64,000 nucleotides of DNA. Origin: Candidatus Woesearchaeota archaeon (GTDB taxonomy: Archaea > Nanobdellota > Nanobdellia > Woesearchaeales > GW2011-AR4). Location of the stretch: positions 62,001 to 126,000 of the forward strand of contig JACPMX010000011.1 of assembly GCA_016185755.1 (NCBI GenBank), written 5' to 3'. The notes under the pieces were generated by a model. That model had not been told where the DNA came from and made no database searches. It worked only from the letters and a program-made list of their open reading frames with translations. The position numbers were made by a program, and so were the translations under genes. Shown in pieces: positions 27,501 to 34,801 of the stretch; positions within the stretch are counted from its first letter, which is position 1, and each line of letters opens with the position of its first letter.

Positions 27501-28147
27501 CAGAGGAGCAGCTGAAAAGCGAGATTTCAAAATTCGAGAAGATGAGGGAAGAGATAGGCTCTGTCAACATGAGGGCGCTGGAAGTTTATGATGAGGCTGA
27601 AAAGCAATACAGCGAGTTTTTGGACAAAAAGGAGAAGCTTGGCACAGAGAAGGAAGACGTGCTTTCAATGATGAAAGAGATAGAAGGCAAGAAAAAAGAG
27701 CTGTTCATGAAGACATTCGAAGTTGTAAATAATAATTTCAAGAATTTCTTCGGGATGCTGACCACAAAAGGAGCTGAGGCAAACCTCGTGCTTGAAAACG
27801 AGGAAAATCCCTTTGAAGACGGCATAAGGATAAATGTAAAGATAACCGGCAGCAAGTTCCTTGACATAAGGGGCCTTTCCGGAGGAGAAAAGACCATGAC
27901 CGCGCTTGCATTCATCTTTGCTATACAAGAGCACGAGCCGGCATCATTTTACGTTCTGGACGAGGTTGATGCTGCGCTGGACAAGCACAACAGCGAGAAG
28001 CTTGCAAAGCTGATAAGGAAATACGCTGAAAAGGCGCAGTACATCATGATATCCCACAATGACAATGTCATTTCAGAGGCAGACATTCTGTACGGAGTTT
28101 CAATGAATGCTGACGGGATTTCACAAGTGCTTAGCCTGAAGATATGA
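24581..28147 (+). CDS. smc: Chromosome segregation ATPase SMC
   Basis: An SMC protein of 1188 residues. The Walker A is GPNGAGKSNVLDALCFVLGK near residue 57; long coiled coils follow, with a hinge around residues 520-680 (GTVADLGNVSSKYAVALEVAAG to SGAMHGGF). The C-terminal head has the signature LSGGEKTMTALAFIFAI and the Walker B with D-loop YVLDEVDAALDKHN. It organises and segregates chromosomes, normally with ScpA/ScpB; neither is visible here. A TTTAAATA box at 24551-24558 is 26 bp before the ATG, so the mRNA is leaderless. Confidence 0.96.
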   Translation: MEEVSNDVRATPQITVAEEAVKATRINKMVMQGFKSFAKHTEILFGGNFNCVLGPNGAGKSNVLDALCFVLGKSSSRDLRAEKSANLIYNGGKSKKPAKHGEVSIYFDNSSKVFPTEDNEVKITRIVRESGQSIYKINDRAMTRQQVTSLLSLAKIDPDGYNIILQGDIVKFVEMHPEERRVLIEDIAGISVYEERKHKAMLELEKVEQHLRETELILTERNTYLKELKKDRDQAMKYKDMSDRIRQNRASYLKIQVDRKEAEKKEIQEKIDSGNGSLGVLREKISKLKLENEDKKKQIESISKEIEEKGEIEQVRLNKDVEILKIELTKNNSRIDVLRNELSKIKQRRTDLRASIEDVEKRISQLTNEKKEYESHIGSKNKDRETISSKIIKFKEKNQLDNVADIERKVEEIDRKADDFQKEITALRESQHNLIREKDRLRHEIGVIDDKIKKVIDVEKEYRQQLDALKDKRQAFKSTTLELNKCLDEDSSLAIQLSDSRRRLNIINEELAKLRAKDITIKEFARLDLGVKKILELKGKRDGIYGTVADLGNVSSKYAVALEVAAGPRIKSIVVENDRLAAELISYLKENRLGTATFLPLNKLSAREANDEVKKYIGAKGVHDLAINLVSYEQKFKKVFSYVFSDTLIVDNIHVAARLGIGKAKFVTLDGDVAEASGAMHGGFRERRKEAFGFKEMEVAESLGSNEKKAGELENAISALEKKRSENEAKITELREKKAIFEGEIIKSEASMHLESGDMEISRQQQKELEAREKGIDNEISKISNKISESNRELTTLKIEKQRLRNVIAQLNDPTLLAELNTFEQKFKELSEEIIKISSEIKNIDAQIINIFLPDREKTEKILKQLDRDEEEFNSELKRLQESISQREGLLREKEALAKEFYTKFKSLFAKQGKINEEIQKNDISIEKLAEESRQAEIKVNFHSLKNAEFAASLAAMSQEFAQYEGVKLDTEKTEEQLKSEISKFEKMREEIGSVNMRALEVYDEAEKQYSEFLDKKEKLGTEKEDVLSMMKEIEGKKKELFMKTFEVVNNNFKNFFGMLTTKGAEANLVLENEENPFEDGIRINVKITGSKFLDIRGLSGGEKTMTALAFIFAIQEHEPASFYVLDEVDAALDKHNSEKLAKLIRKYAEKAQYIMISHNDNVISEADILYGVSMNADGISQVLSLKI

Positions 28148-28155
28148 GCTTCAAG

Positions 28156-28854
28156 TTATTTTCTATACCTTAGATTATATTTGAATATGTCATTTCTTAT
28201 TTCGCCGAAAATAAGCCTGTAAACTGCAGACAGCAGCAGCTTGAGGCCCACTTTAAGCCTGCCTTCATTGCTGTACCTCCTCATGGAGTAAATGAGCCTT
28301 GAGCCTTTGATCATCCTGAACCTGCCATGCCTGCCGCATCTTCTTACATAGTCCATGTCCTCGCTGAGCCTTATGGACTCGTCAAAGCCCCTTACTTTTT
28401 CATGAAGCTCCTTCCTGCAGAATATGCCGCTGCCGCAGGCATTCGGGTAGAAAAACTGGGTAATGAATGTCCATCCGTTGAAAATATGAAGAAATATTTT
28501 GTCAAGCAAATTGCCGCTTAACGGATAGAGATACGAGCCGGCAACGTCCAGCTTTCTTTTTTCAATGTCTTCCAGCGCATTCTCCAGAAAATCCTTTTCT
28601 ATGAGTGAATCGGCATCCAGGAACAGCAAAATGCCCCCTTTTGCAGCCTTTGCCCCACTGTTGCGCCCTGTTCCCGGCATGCCTCCTTTTACAACCCTGC
28701 AGCCATATTTTTTCGCGATTTTCCTTGTGGAGTCAGCCGAGTCTGCGTCAGCCACGATAATTTCATAATCCCTGAAGCCCTGCCTTTTGATGCAGTCCAG
28801 CAGCTTTGGGAGATATCTCTCCTCATTATAAGCCGGGATAATTATGCTTATCAT
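28156..28854 (-). CDS. Family 2 glycosyltransferase
   Basis: A 232-residue GT-A fold enzyme: MISIIIPAYNEERYLPKLL, the nucleotide-binding ADADSADSTRKIA, the metal-binding LFLDADSLIEKDFLE (DxD), and the acceptor region LSEDMDYVRRCGRHG with an ED motif. The sugar and acceptor are unknown; lipid or surface glycan synthesis is likely. There is no membrane domain beyond a hydrophobic stretch near residue 130. It converges on smc with nine bases between stops. Confidence 0.87.
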   Translation of the reverse strand: MISIIIPAYNEERYLPKLLDCIKRQGFRDYEIIVADADSADSTRKIAKKYGCRVVKGGMPGTGRNSGAKAAKGGILLFLDADSLIEKDFLENALEDIEKRKLDVAGSYLYPLSGNLLDKIFLHIFNGWTFITQFFYPNACGSGIFCRKELHEKVRGFDESIRLSEDMDYVRRCGRHGRFRMIKGSRLIYSMRRYSNEGRLKVGLKLLLSAVYRLIFGEIRNDIFKYNLRYRK

Positions 28855-28952
28855 CCGCAGAGGATTTCATTAATTGTTTATAAACCTGAGCAAGCCTGGA
28901 AAGCCGCAAGATTTAAATATGCCAATGTTTTTGCCATTCTGAAGTGGTATAG

Positions 28953-29654
28953 TTGGGGCTAAGAAAAGACTTTTTGATACACAGAAGAAAAACCGTTGAA
29001 TCATTCCGGTATGCAAGGGCTGACATTTCTGCTATAAGCACTAATGTGAACCACCTCAAGGACTCTGTTTCCTCAATCGAGGCGAGAATATCGGCAATTG
29101 ACAATGAGATGATTTGGCTCAGGAGATCGCTTGAGAAAAGCGCGGCAGAAGCAGTGATGCAGCACAGCCAAAACCTAAGCATCCAGTCGAAGATTGAGCA
29201 GATAAACAAGTCGATGTCAGGCGCTGCGGCATCCATCAGCTTGATGAGCAGCAGAGTAAGCCGCGTGCTTTCAAGGCAAAGAGGCATATCCGGCAGCATA
29301 TCCGGCCATGACAAGTCGATAAGAAGAATACTGGAAAGCTCAAAGAGGCAGTCTGCAAAAAACAGGAAAACTGACTCATCAATAAAAAAATCCAAGAATG
29401 AAATAAAAAAACTGAGGAGCGCAATAAGCAAAAAGATAGCAAGGCAGGAAAAAACCATAGCTGTCTTGAGAAAAAGGATAAGCGGATTTAAGCCTATAAG
29501 GAAAACAATCAAGAAGACAATAACTCCAAGGAAAACAATCAAGAAGACAATAACTCCAAGGAAAACAATCAAGAAGACAATAACTCCAAAGAGGACAGTT
29601 ACAGAGACAACAACCCCGAAAAGAAAGACTATAACTGAAATAGTGCAAAAATAA
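28953..29654 (+). CDS. Coiled-coil protein with tandem-repeat tail
   Basis: A 233-residue basic protein beginning at TTG 28953; no in-frame ATG exists upstream and an AGTGG lies nearby. Residues 20-90 and 95-165 form coiled coils rich in Ser, Ile, Lys and Arg. The tail has three identical 10-residue units (KTIKKTITPR type) followed by two decayed ones. The protein has no recognised domain. The basic Thr/Pro repeats could bind nucleic acid or be surface-modified. Confidence 0.65.
   Translation: MGLRKDFLIHRRKTVESFRYARADISAISTNVNHLKDSVSSIEARISAIDNEMIWLRRSLEKSAAEAVMQHSQNLSIQSKIEQINKSMSGAAASISLMSSRVSRVLSRQRGISGSISGHDKSIRRILESSKRQSAKNRKTDSSIKKSKNEIKKLRSAISKKIARQEKTIAVLRKRISGFKPIRKTIKKTITPRKTIKKTITPRKTIKKTITPKRTVTETTTPKRKTITEIVQK
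29498..29587 (+). repeat. Three perfect 30-bp tandem repeats
   Basis: Three copies of a 30-bp unit (29498-29527, 29528-29557, 29558-29587) are identical at every base. They encode the Thr/Lys-rich tail of the coiled-coil protein. Two imperfect units follow. Perfect identity indicates recent slippage or conversion. Confidence 0.95.
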
Positions 29655-29655
29655 G

Positions 29656-30528
29656 CTAATTATTTGAACTGTTTCTTATAAAATAATTGTTCTGCATCGG
29701 CATCGGATTGACTGAAACTGATTGTGCATAGGATGGGATTATGCTGTCAGAATACAAGGCTGATTTGAAAGGGCTGGATGCGATTGCTCCCAAAGAATGG
29801 CTGCCATGAGACGCATATGGCTGAATGCTGCCCATGATCTCTTTCACTATAGGCCCGCTTTTAAACGCGTAAAAATCATTGCTCAAATCATAAGCCTGAT
29901 TTAATGGAATTGTCCTCAAGGGACCGGTAGCCTCACCCTTTAATCCGCCTTCCACAAAATTTTTCCATTCCTTGTCTGAGAGGGGTATGACCCAAAAATC
30001 TGTGTAAACAACTTGCCCGCTGAATTCTGCAGTTTGAGTATTATATCTGTATCCTTTTTCTTTCAGCGCTTTTATCACAGCAGACGAATTAACAGCCTCC
30101 TCTTCAAGCTCTCTAATAATAGCTTCAAGCGAGCTTTCCCCCTCATCAACATGGCCCCCGGTGCATTGCAGCTTGCCACGCTCAGATTTGACTGAATAGT
30201 CATATGACTTCTGCTCGAAAGCAACCTCGCCTGTTTCCTCGTTGTAGATGAATGCAACAGAGCCGTTGTCAGTGCTCTTGCCTGCATGCCTTACCGGCGC
30301 ATCAGATTCGCTGTAATTTGCCCTTGAGCTTTTTTTATATCGGCTGCTTTTTGCAGAGCTTTTATTGCCGATTCCATTGCCTTCATAAGCTGGAAAAACA
30401 TTGCCATCGTCGTCCATGCTTGAAAAGATTTTGTCTTGTGCTTTCATAACCCTCCCTTCCAAGCTGTTGGCCTGCGGCTCGCTGTCTAGCTCAGGCTGCT
30501 CTGCTTCCATAACTTCCACTTCACTCAT
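29656..30528 (-). CDS. Nudix hydrolase with long disordered N-terminus
   Basis: A 290-residue protein. The Nudix box GGHVDEGESSLEAIIRELEEE near residue 125 has all key residues (Gly, Glu, Arg-Glu, Glu-Glu). About 85 residues before the domain are Ser/Lys/Glu-rich and likely disordered, and the last 60 are Ser-rich with no fold prediction. The substrate, some nucleoside diphosphate derivative, cannot be assigned. It converges on the coiled-coil gene, leaving one base between stops. Confidence 0.82.
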   Translation of the reverse strand: MSEVEVMEAEQPELDSEPQANSLEGRVMKAQDKIFSSMDDDGNVFPAYEGNGIGNKSSAKSSRYKKSSRANYSESDAPVRHAGKSTDNGSVAFIYNEETGEVAFEQKSYDYSVKSERGKLQCTGGHVDEGESSLEAIIRELEEEAVNSSAVIKALKEKGYRYNTQTAEFSGQVVYTDFWVIPLSDKEWKNFVEGGLKGEATGPLRTIPLNQAYDLSNDFYAFKSGPIVKEIMGSIQPYASHGSHSLGAIASSPFKSALYSDSIIPSYAQSVSVNPMPMQNNYFIRNSSNN

Positions 30529-30688
30529 TGTTACCTATAAGTAGTAAATTCATTTAAATATCTTTCGCTTTAGAAAAGAGGATTAAGCATCCATAATTTG
30601 CTCACTTACCACTGGACATGTTCACATAGACTATTTAAATAAGTTTCCTTAACTCTTAACTCAGAATTAACCTCGTTTACCAAGGAAA

Positions 30689-31513
30689 ATGATTAGGCAA
30701 AAACTCAGTCAAAAAGAAATTGAAGAAATAAGAGAGCTTACCAGAGATTCTAAATCCCTAAATGAGATAGCAAGAATATTGGACAGAGGCAAAACCACCA
30801 TATACTACCATTTTGTAAAAATTAAGGGAAAAACCGTTAAAACTATTTTTGTAAATTATAAAGATGAAGAGTTAATTGGTGAATTTATTGGTTTATTTGC
30901 CGGCGATGGCTGTATTAATAAAACAAAAGATTATAAGTATAGGATTTATTTATATTTTAATATAACAGAAGAAAAGTTCGTGTTTGATTTGATAGAAAAT
31001 GTATTGGTAAAGATTTTTGACAGGAAGCCTATGGTTTTTAGGCCATATCACAGAATAAATCTATGTTATTATTCAAAGAATATAGCTAACTTAATTTATA
31101 AATATTTAACTTGGGATATAAACGATAAAAAAACTTACAAAGTACATTTAAGGAAAATGATATACTCAAGGGAATTTATGATAGGCTTTATTAGAGGCTG
31201 TTTAGATAGTGACGGATATCTATCTAATAATAAGATTAGTTTTGCCACTGTTTCAAAAGATTTAATGAAAGATATAACAAAATTTCTTACTAAGTTAGAG
31301 ATAAAATATTATGTTAGTTTGTATAAGGAAAAAAGAATGAATAGAAAAGACATCTATCATATTGGCATTCCTGGGTCTTATTATATCAATTTCATCAAAT
31401 TAATAAAGCCCAGAAATATAAAGGGAACTGAAAATGCGCCGGCCGGGATTCGAATTTCCGAACGTCAGTCCCACCGTTTCCCGGATACCGAGCTTGGAAG
31501 GCTCGAGTCATAG
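30689..31513 (+). CDS. LAGLIDADG homing endonuclease with N-terminal HTH
   Basis: Residues 1-50 form a helix-turn-helix (KSLNEIARILDRGKTTIYYH). Two LAGLIDADG helices follow: LIGEFIGLFAGDGCI (about 62-76) and FMIGFIRGCLDSDGYL (about 163-178), each with its catalytic acidic residue, so it should be an active monomer. The natural end seems to be near TENAP: the last 26 or so codons are read from the antisense of the convergent tRNA-Gly gene, and the TAG lies inside that tRNA. It is AT-rich compared with its surroundings, consistent with mobility. Confidence 0.85.
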   Translation: MIRQKLSQKEIEEIRELTRDSKSLNEIARILDRGKTTIYYHFVKIKGKTVKTIFVNYKDEELIGEFIGLFAGDGCINKTKDYKYRIYLYFNITEEKFVFDLIENVLVKIFDRKPMVFRPYHRINLCYYSKNIANLIYKYLTWDINDKKTYKVHLRKMIYSREFMIGFIRGCLDSDGYLSNNKISFATVSKDLMKDITKFLTKLEIKYYVSLYKEKRMNRKDIYHIGIPGSYYINFIKLIKPRNIKGTENAPAGIRISERQSHRFPDTELGRLES

Positions 31514-31531
31514 CCATTAGACCACCAGCGC
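31435..31531 (-). tRNA. tRNA-Gly(UCC) with an intron in the T arm
   Basis: The mature cloverleaf is complete: acceptor GCGCTGG/CCGGCGC, D arm, anticodon stem CGAGC/GCTCG with loop CTTCCAA (anticodon TCC), variable loop GTAT, T stem CCGGG/CCCGG and T loop TTCGAAT, discriminator A. No CCA is encoded. A 25-nt intron lies between T stem and T loop (position 53/54). Without removing it no T arm can form. Confidence 0.92.
31455..31479 (-). other. Archaeal tRNA intron (25 nt) with bulge-helix-bulge
   Basis: The junctions form a proper bulge-helix-bulge. The 5' bulge GG|A and 3' bulge AA|T are separated by a perfect 4-bp helix TCCG/CGGA, followed by an inner stem AACG/CGTT with a 10-base loop. This is the substrate of the archaeal splicing endonuclease. 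The position (53/54) is non-canonical. Confidence 0.9.
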
Positions 31532-31574
31532 GGCGCTAATAGTAGAAATTTTATCAATTTATAAAAGTAATGCT

Positions 31575-32771
31575 TTATTTGCTTGTCACAATCTCAATCA
31601 CATCGCGGTTTTTCAGCACATATTCCTTGCCCACGGGCCTTCTTGACTTTACATCAATTGCCTTGATGAAGTGATTTCCAATATCTGTGTGCAATTTGAA
31701 GGCAAAGTCAAGCGCTGTTGTCTGGGGAGGCATCAAAAAGCAGTCCGGCAGCCTGTTGCCGTGCTGGTCTTCGAGCTTGTTTACCCCGCCGGGAAAGATT
31801 GCAATGTACTTCAGCAGCTCAAAAACCGCAATGTCAAGAACTTTTTGCACGCCGGTAGAGCTGTGTTTTTGCAGTATCTCTGCCTTTATGAAGCCAAGGG
31901 CATTTTTCTGCTTTTCAGTCAGCTTTTCCTCATGCAAAATCTCAAAATCGCTGTCTCCGGGCAAATATCTTATTAGTTCATGCTTTGCAGCCTCCCTTAA
32001 TGCAAGCTCGGCTTCTGCGCTGCACGGTACAAGCAGCTGATGCCCAAATTCCTTTTTCAATCTCTCAAAATTTTCATATGCGCCTTTGACGTCTATCTTG
32101 TTGCACGCAATCACCATCGGCTTTGTCGCCCTTCTAAGCTCAGTGGCTATCTTAAGAAGAATATTCCTGTCCCATTTCGTTATGTCAGGGCCAAGAGCCA
32201 GCTTTTGGATTACTTTTTCCATCAGCTTTTCATTAACCCTCATCGAGCTCAGCTGCTTTGCAACCGCCTTGTTAAGCTCGGGTTTTTCCTGATTCACGCT
32301 CCTTGCGAACCTTTCCCAGCCTTTTTCTATAAGCCTCAAATACCACATGTCAAGCTCGTGCTCAAGAAACCTGATGTCGTTTGCAGGGTCATAGCTTAAT
32401 GGCGGAACTGGCTCACCTTTTTCGTTTGTCGAGCCGGACACGTCAATTATATGTATAAGCACATCAGCCTGGTTCAGGTCATCAAGAAACTGGTTGCCCA
32501 TTCCCTTGCCTTCGTGAGCGCCTGGCACGAGGCCGGCTACGTCGAGCAGTTCTACAGGCACAAACCTCTTGCTGTCAATGCAGTAGCCGAATCTTGGATT
32601 GCATTTGGTGTTGAACTCTTTATCAACACATTCAATCCTTACATAACCGGTGCCGTGGTTTGGCTTTATTGTGGTGAAGGGATAATTCGCTATTTCAACA
32701 TTTGCAAGCGTCTGGGCTTTGAAGAAAGTGCTTTTCCCGCAGCTTGGCTTGCCTACAATCCCGATTAGCAT
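31575..32771 (-). CDS. ychF: YchF/OBG-family GTPase-like ATPase, archaeal type
   Basis: A 398-residue protein with G1 GIVGKPSCGKSTFFK, switch region YPFTTIKPN, G3 LLDVAGLVPGAHEGKGMG, and a divergent G4 (ACNKID). A C-terminal TGS domain ends in the YVLKNRDVIEIV signature. Relatives bind ribosomes and hydrolyse ATP or GTP. The archaeal subfamily has the helical insert seen here (residues 110-190). It is a single gene; TATA-like sequence lies in the 88-bp divergent gap to 32860. Confidence 0.9.
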   Translation of the reverse strand: MLIGIVGKPSCGKSTFFKAQTLANVEIANYPFTTIKPNHGTGYVRIECVDKEFNTKCNPRFGYCIDSKRFVPVELLDVAGLVPGAHEGKGMGNQFLDDLNQADVLIHIIDVSGSTNEKGEPVPPLSYDPANDIRFLEHELDMWYLRLIEKGWERFARSVNQEKPELNKAVAKQLSSMRVNEKLMEKVIQKLALGPDITKWDRNILLKIATELRRATKPMVIACNKIDVKGAYENFERLKKEFGHQLLVPCSAEAELALREAAKHELIRYLPGDSDFEILHEEKLTEKQKNALGFIKAEILQKHSSTGVQKVLDIAVFELLKYIAIFPGGVNKLEDQHGNRLPDCFLMPPQTTALDFAFKLHTDIGNHFIKAIDVKSRRPVGKEYVLKNRDVIEIVTSK

Positions 32772-32859
32772 GATTTTAGGAAATGACTATTTATTTTAAA
32801 TGTTTACTAATTCCGCCAAATAGAAATCTTTATAAAGCCATTTTTCAGTAAAACAGGAT

Positions 32860-33459
32860 ATGGGAGTCATAGCCGAGGTTCCGCAGTTCAGGGTCAAATA
32901 CAACGACGTATTCTCTTTAAGAAACCTGTACATCATGCTCCATGAGTTCCTGCTTGAGGAGAACTGGAAAGGCGCTGAAAATGACCAGGGGCACGAGGAC
33001 ATAGAGACGCTTTATTCCGAGAACGTATACCAAAAAGGAATCCATAGGGGAGGCAAGGAGCTCTGGTTCTGGTGGCGGGCGCATAAATTCTTCGAAGGCA
33101 AGCACAGCGGATACCTGATCAACAAGCTGGACATAGATGCCCATGTGGTATACCTCCAGACTGTTGAAATAGTCCATCAGGGAAAGAAAATGAACGCCCA
33201 CAAGGGGGAAATTGAACTTTTTTTCAGGGCAAGGATAGAATCCGACTACAACAACCAATGGGATAAGCACTGGCTTTTGAAATACATGAAGCCCATCTAC
33301 GAGAAAAGAATTTTGCATACCGAGATAGAAAAGCGGGAAAAGGAGCTTTGGCGGGATGCGTACAGGATACAGGCAAAAGTCAAGCAGTACCTGCAGTTAA
33401 AGAGCTTTGTCCCTGTTCCGGAGCCCTTCTTTGCAAGGCAGTTCGGCTTCGAGGAATAG
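32860..33459 (+). CDS. Conserved-looking hypothetical protein
   Basis: A 199-residue protein with an aromatic-rich core (ELWFWWRAHKFF, HLL-type helices) and no membrane or secretion signal. A run GIHRGGKELWFWW and DNNQWDKHW-like aromatic motifs suggest a ligand or sugar-binding fold, but I recognise no family. TATA-like ctttataaag lies 26 or so bases before the ATG, indicating a leaderless mRNA. The tRNA-Thr gene follows. Confidence 0.7.
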   Translation: MGVIAEVPQFRVKYNDVFSLRNLYIMLHEFLLEENWKGAENDQGHEDIETLYSENVYQKGIHRGGKELWFWWRAHKFFEGKHSGYLINKLDIDAHVVYLQTVEIVHQGKKMNAHKGEIELFFRARIESDYNNQWDKHWLLKYMKPIYEKRILHTEIEKREKELWRDAYRIQAKVKQYLQLKSFVPVPEPFFARQFGFEE

Positions 33460-33502
33460 ATAAAAACTTATTTAAACCGACTTAATTTCTGGAAAGAGCT
33501 TC

Positions 33503-33587
33503 GCCTCCGTAGCATAGTAGCTATTGCGTCTGACTTGTATCATTGCAGGCCATCAGAAGGTCGGGAGTGCAACTCTCCCCGGAGGCT
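33503..33587 (+). tRNA. tRNA-Thr(UGU) with a 12-nt intron
   Basis: Acceptor GCCTCCG/CGGAGGC, anticodon stem TCTGA/TCAGA, T stem GGGAG/CTCCC, discriminator U. A 12-nt intron (33540-33551) sits at the canonical 37/38 site. The bulge-helix-bulge has a 4-bp helix CTTG/CAGG (one G-U) with bulges TA|T and CC|A. The anticodon is TGT. The inner stem is only one base pair, close to the minimum for such introns. Confidence 0.92.
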
Positions 33588-33633
33588 CTCATATTCAGTA
33601 ACTTTAAAAACCACCTTAATTTCAGCTTTCAAA

Positions 33634-34107
33634 ATGCCGAACGAAATAGAGAAGCAGTACGACGAACTGAAGAAAAAGCTCAAATTGCCGGACTTCAAAG
33701 AGATAGACTTTGAATTCGAGATAAGCGACATTGAGGAGACAAATTTTCTCCTTAGGGAGATAATAAGAAGAATATGCGAAAGGCTTGATTTCTACAGCAC
33801 GATGCTTGAGGGGATCCTGCAGCCTGACACATCCAACCTTTATGCCATGCATGAAACAAGGTACTTTACCGAAGACGAGAAAAATAATATGTATAAAGTA
33901 TACAGCAGGCTTATGGAGCTAAACCGGCAGTCAATAGAGATCTCTTTGCAAAGAAACGGCAATGAAGGCCTTGAAGCTGACTTTATAAGCAAATTCTTAA
34001 TTGAATGGAAAACCATAAAGAAAGGGCTCCTGAGCTTTGTCAAAAAAATGAAAGAGTCATGGCAGAATGAAGTTGACATAAAAGAAAACGTGGGTTATCT
34101 GGGGTAA
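33634..34107 (+). CDS. Hypothetical all-helical protein upstream of adk
   Basis: A 157-residue protein that looks wholly helical with acidic heptads (YDELKKKLKLPDFKEIDFEF...). Not recognised. The ATG at 33634 is preferred because the longer frame would begin inside tRNA-Thr. A TATA-like ctttaaaaacc is at about 33602. Its stop is one base before the adk start, so the two are cotranscribed. Confidence 0.75.
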   Translation: MPNEIEKQYDELKKKLKLPDFKEIDFEFEISDIEETNFLLREIIRRICERLDFYSTMLEGILQPDTSNLYAMHETRYFTEDEKNNMYKVYSRLMELNRQSIEISLQRNGNEGLEADFISKFLIEWKTIKKGLLSFVKKMKESWQNEVDIKENVGYLG

Positions 34108-34108
34108 A

Positions 34109-34771
34109 ATGCAGCTTGTAATATTCGGGCCGCCGGGAGTGGGCAAAGGGACTTTGTCAGACATGCTTTCTGCGAAGTATAAAATCCCCCACATCTCTAC
34201 AGGAGACATCTTCAGGAGCGAGATAAAGAGCGGCAACAGCGAGCTTATACAGTATGTCGAGAAAGGGCTTCTTGTGCCGGACAGCGTGGTCAACAAAGTC
34301 ATTGAAAAGGCGCTCAAGCAGGAAAGCTTCAAAAACGGGTTCATACTTGACGGCTACCCCAGAACTACAGACCAGGCGGAATTTCTCGAGAATGCAGTTT
34401 GGAAACTGAAGAAGAAGATCAACTTAGTGCTGAACCTGGCTGCTCCTGAGGACGAAATCGTAAAAAGATTGACTGCAAGAAGGCACTGCCCAAAATGCGG
34501 CGCATTGTACAACCTAATAACTGTCAAGCCAAAAAAGAAGGACATATGCGACAAGTGCGGCTCGCAGCTTGCGATAAGGAAGGATGACGAGCCTGAAACA
34601 GTGAGGAAAAGGATACAGGTTTACAACAGTGAAACAGCCCCTTTGATTGAGCATTACAGGAAGAAAAAGCTGCTTGCTGACATCGACGGCTCAAAAAGGC
34701 CAAGGACAGTCTTTGGCGAGGGTGTTGCATTTATTGAAAAACATATTCCAAAGCAACAAAAAATGGATTAA
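34109..34771 (+). CDS. adk: Adenylate kinase with zinc LID
   Basis: A 220-residue bacterial-type adenylate kinase: P-loop GPPGVGKGTLSDML, ISTGDIFR, DGYPRTTDQ and a zinc-binding LID (HCPKCG...CDKCG). It equilibrates AMP, ADP and ATP. Most crenarchaeal and euryarchaeal Adks are a different family, but DPANN often carry this type. It overlaps no neighbour and follows a helical hypothetical gene by one base. Confidence 0.94.
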   Translation: MQLVIFGPPGVGKGTLSDMLSAKYKIPHISTGDIFRSEIKSGNSELIQYVEKGLLVPDSVVNKVIEKALKQESFKNGFILDGYPRTTDQAEFLENAVWKLKKKINLVLNLAAPEDEIVKRLTARRHCPKCGALYNLITVKPKKKDICDKCGSQLAIRKDDEPETVRKRIQVYNSETAPLIEHYRKKKLLADIDGSKRPRTVFGEGVAFIEKHIPKQQKMD

Positions 34772-34801
34772 TTTATATATCTCTCTCTTTCTGAATTATT
34801 T

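Noticed and set aside
33535-33633. An N-terminal extension of the gene before adk.
   Set aside because: Those codons come from tRNA-Thr; the ATG at 33634 has a fitting TATA box.
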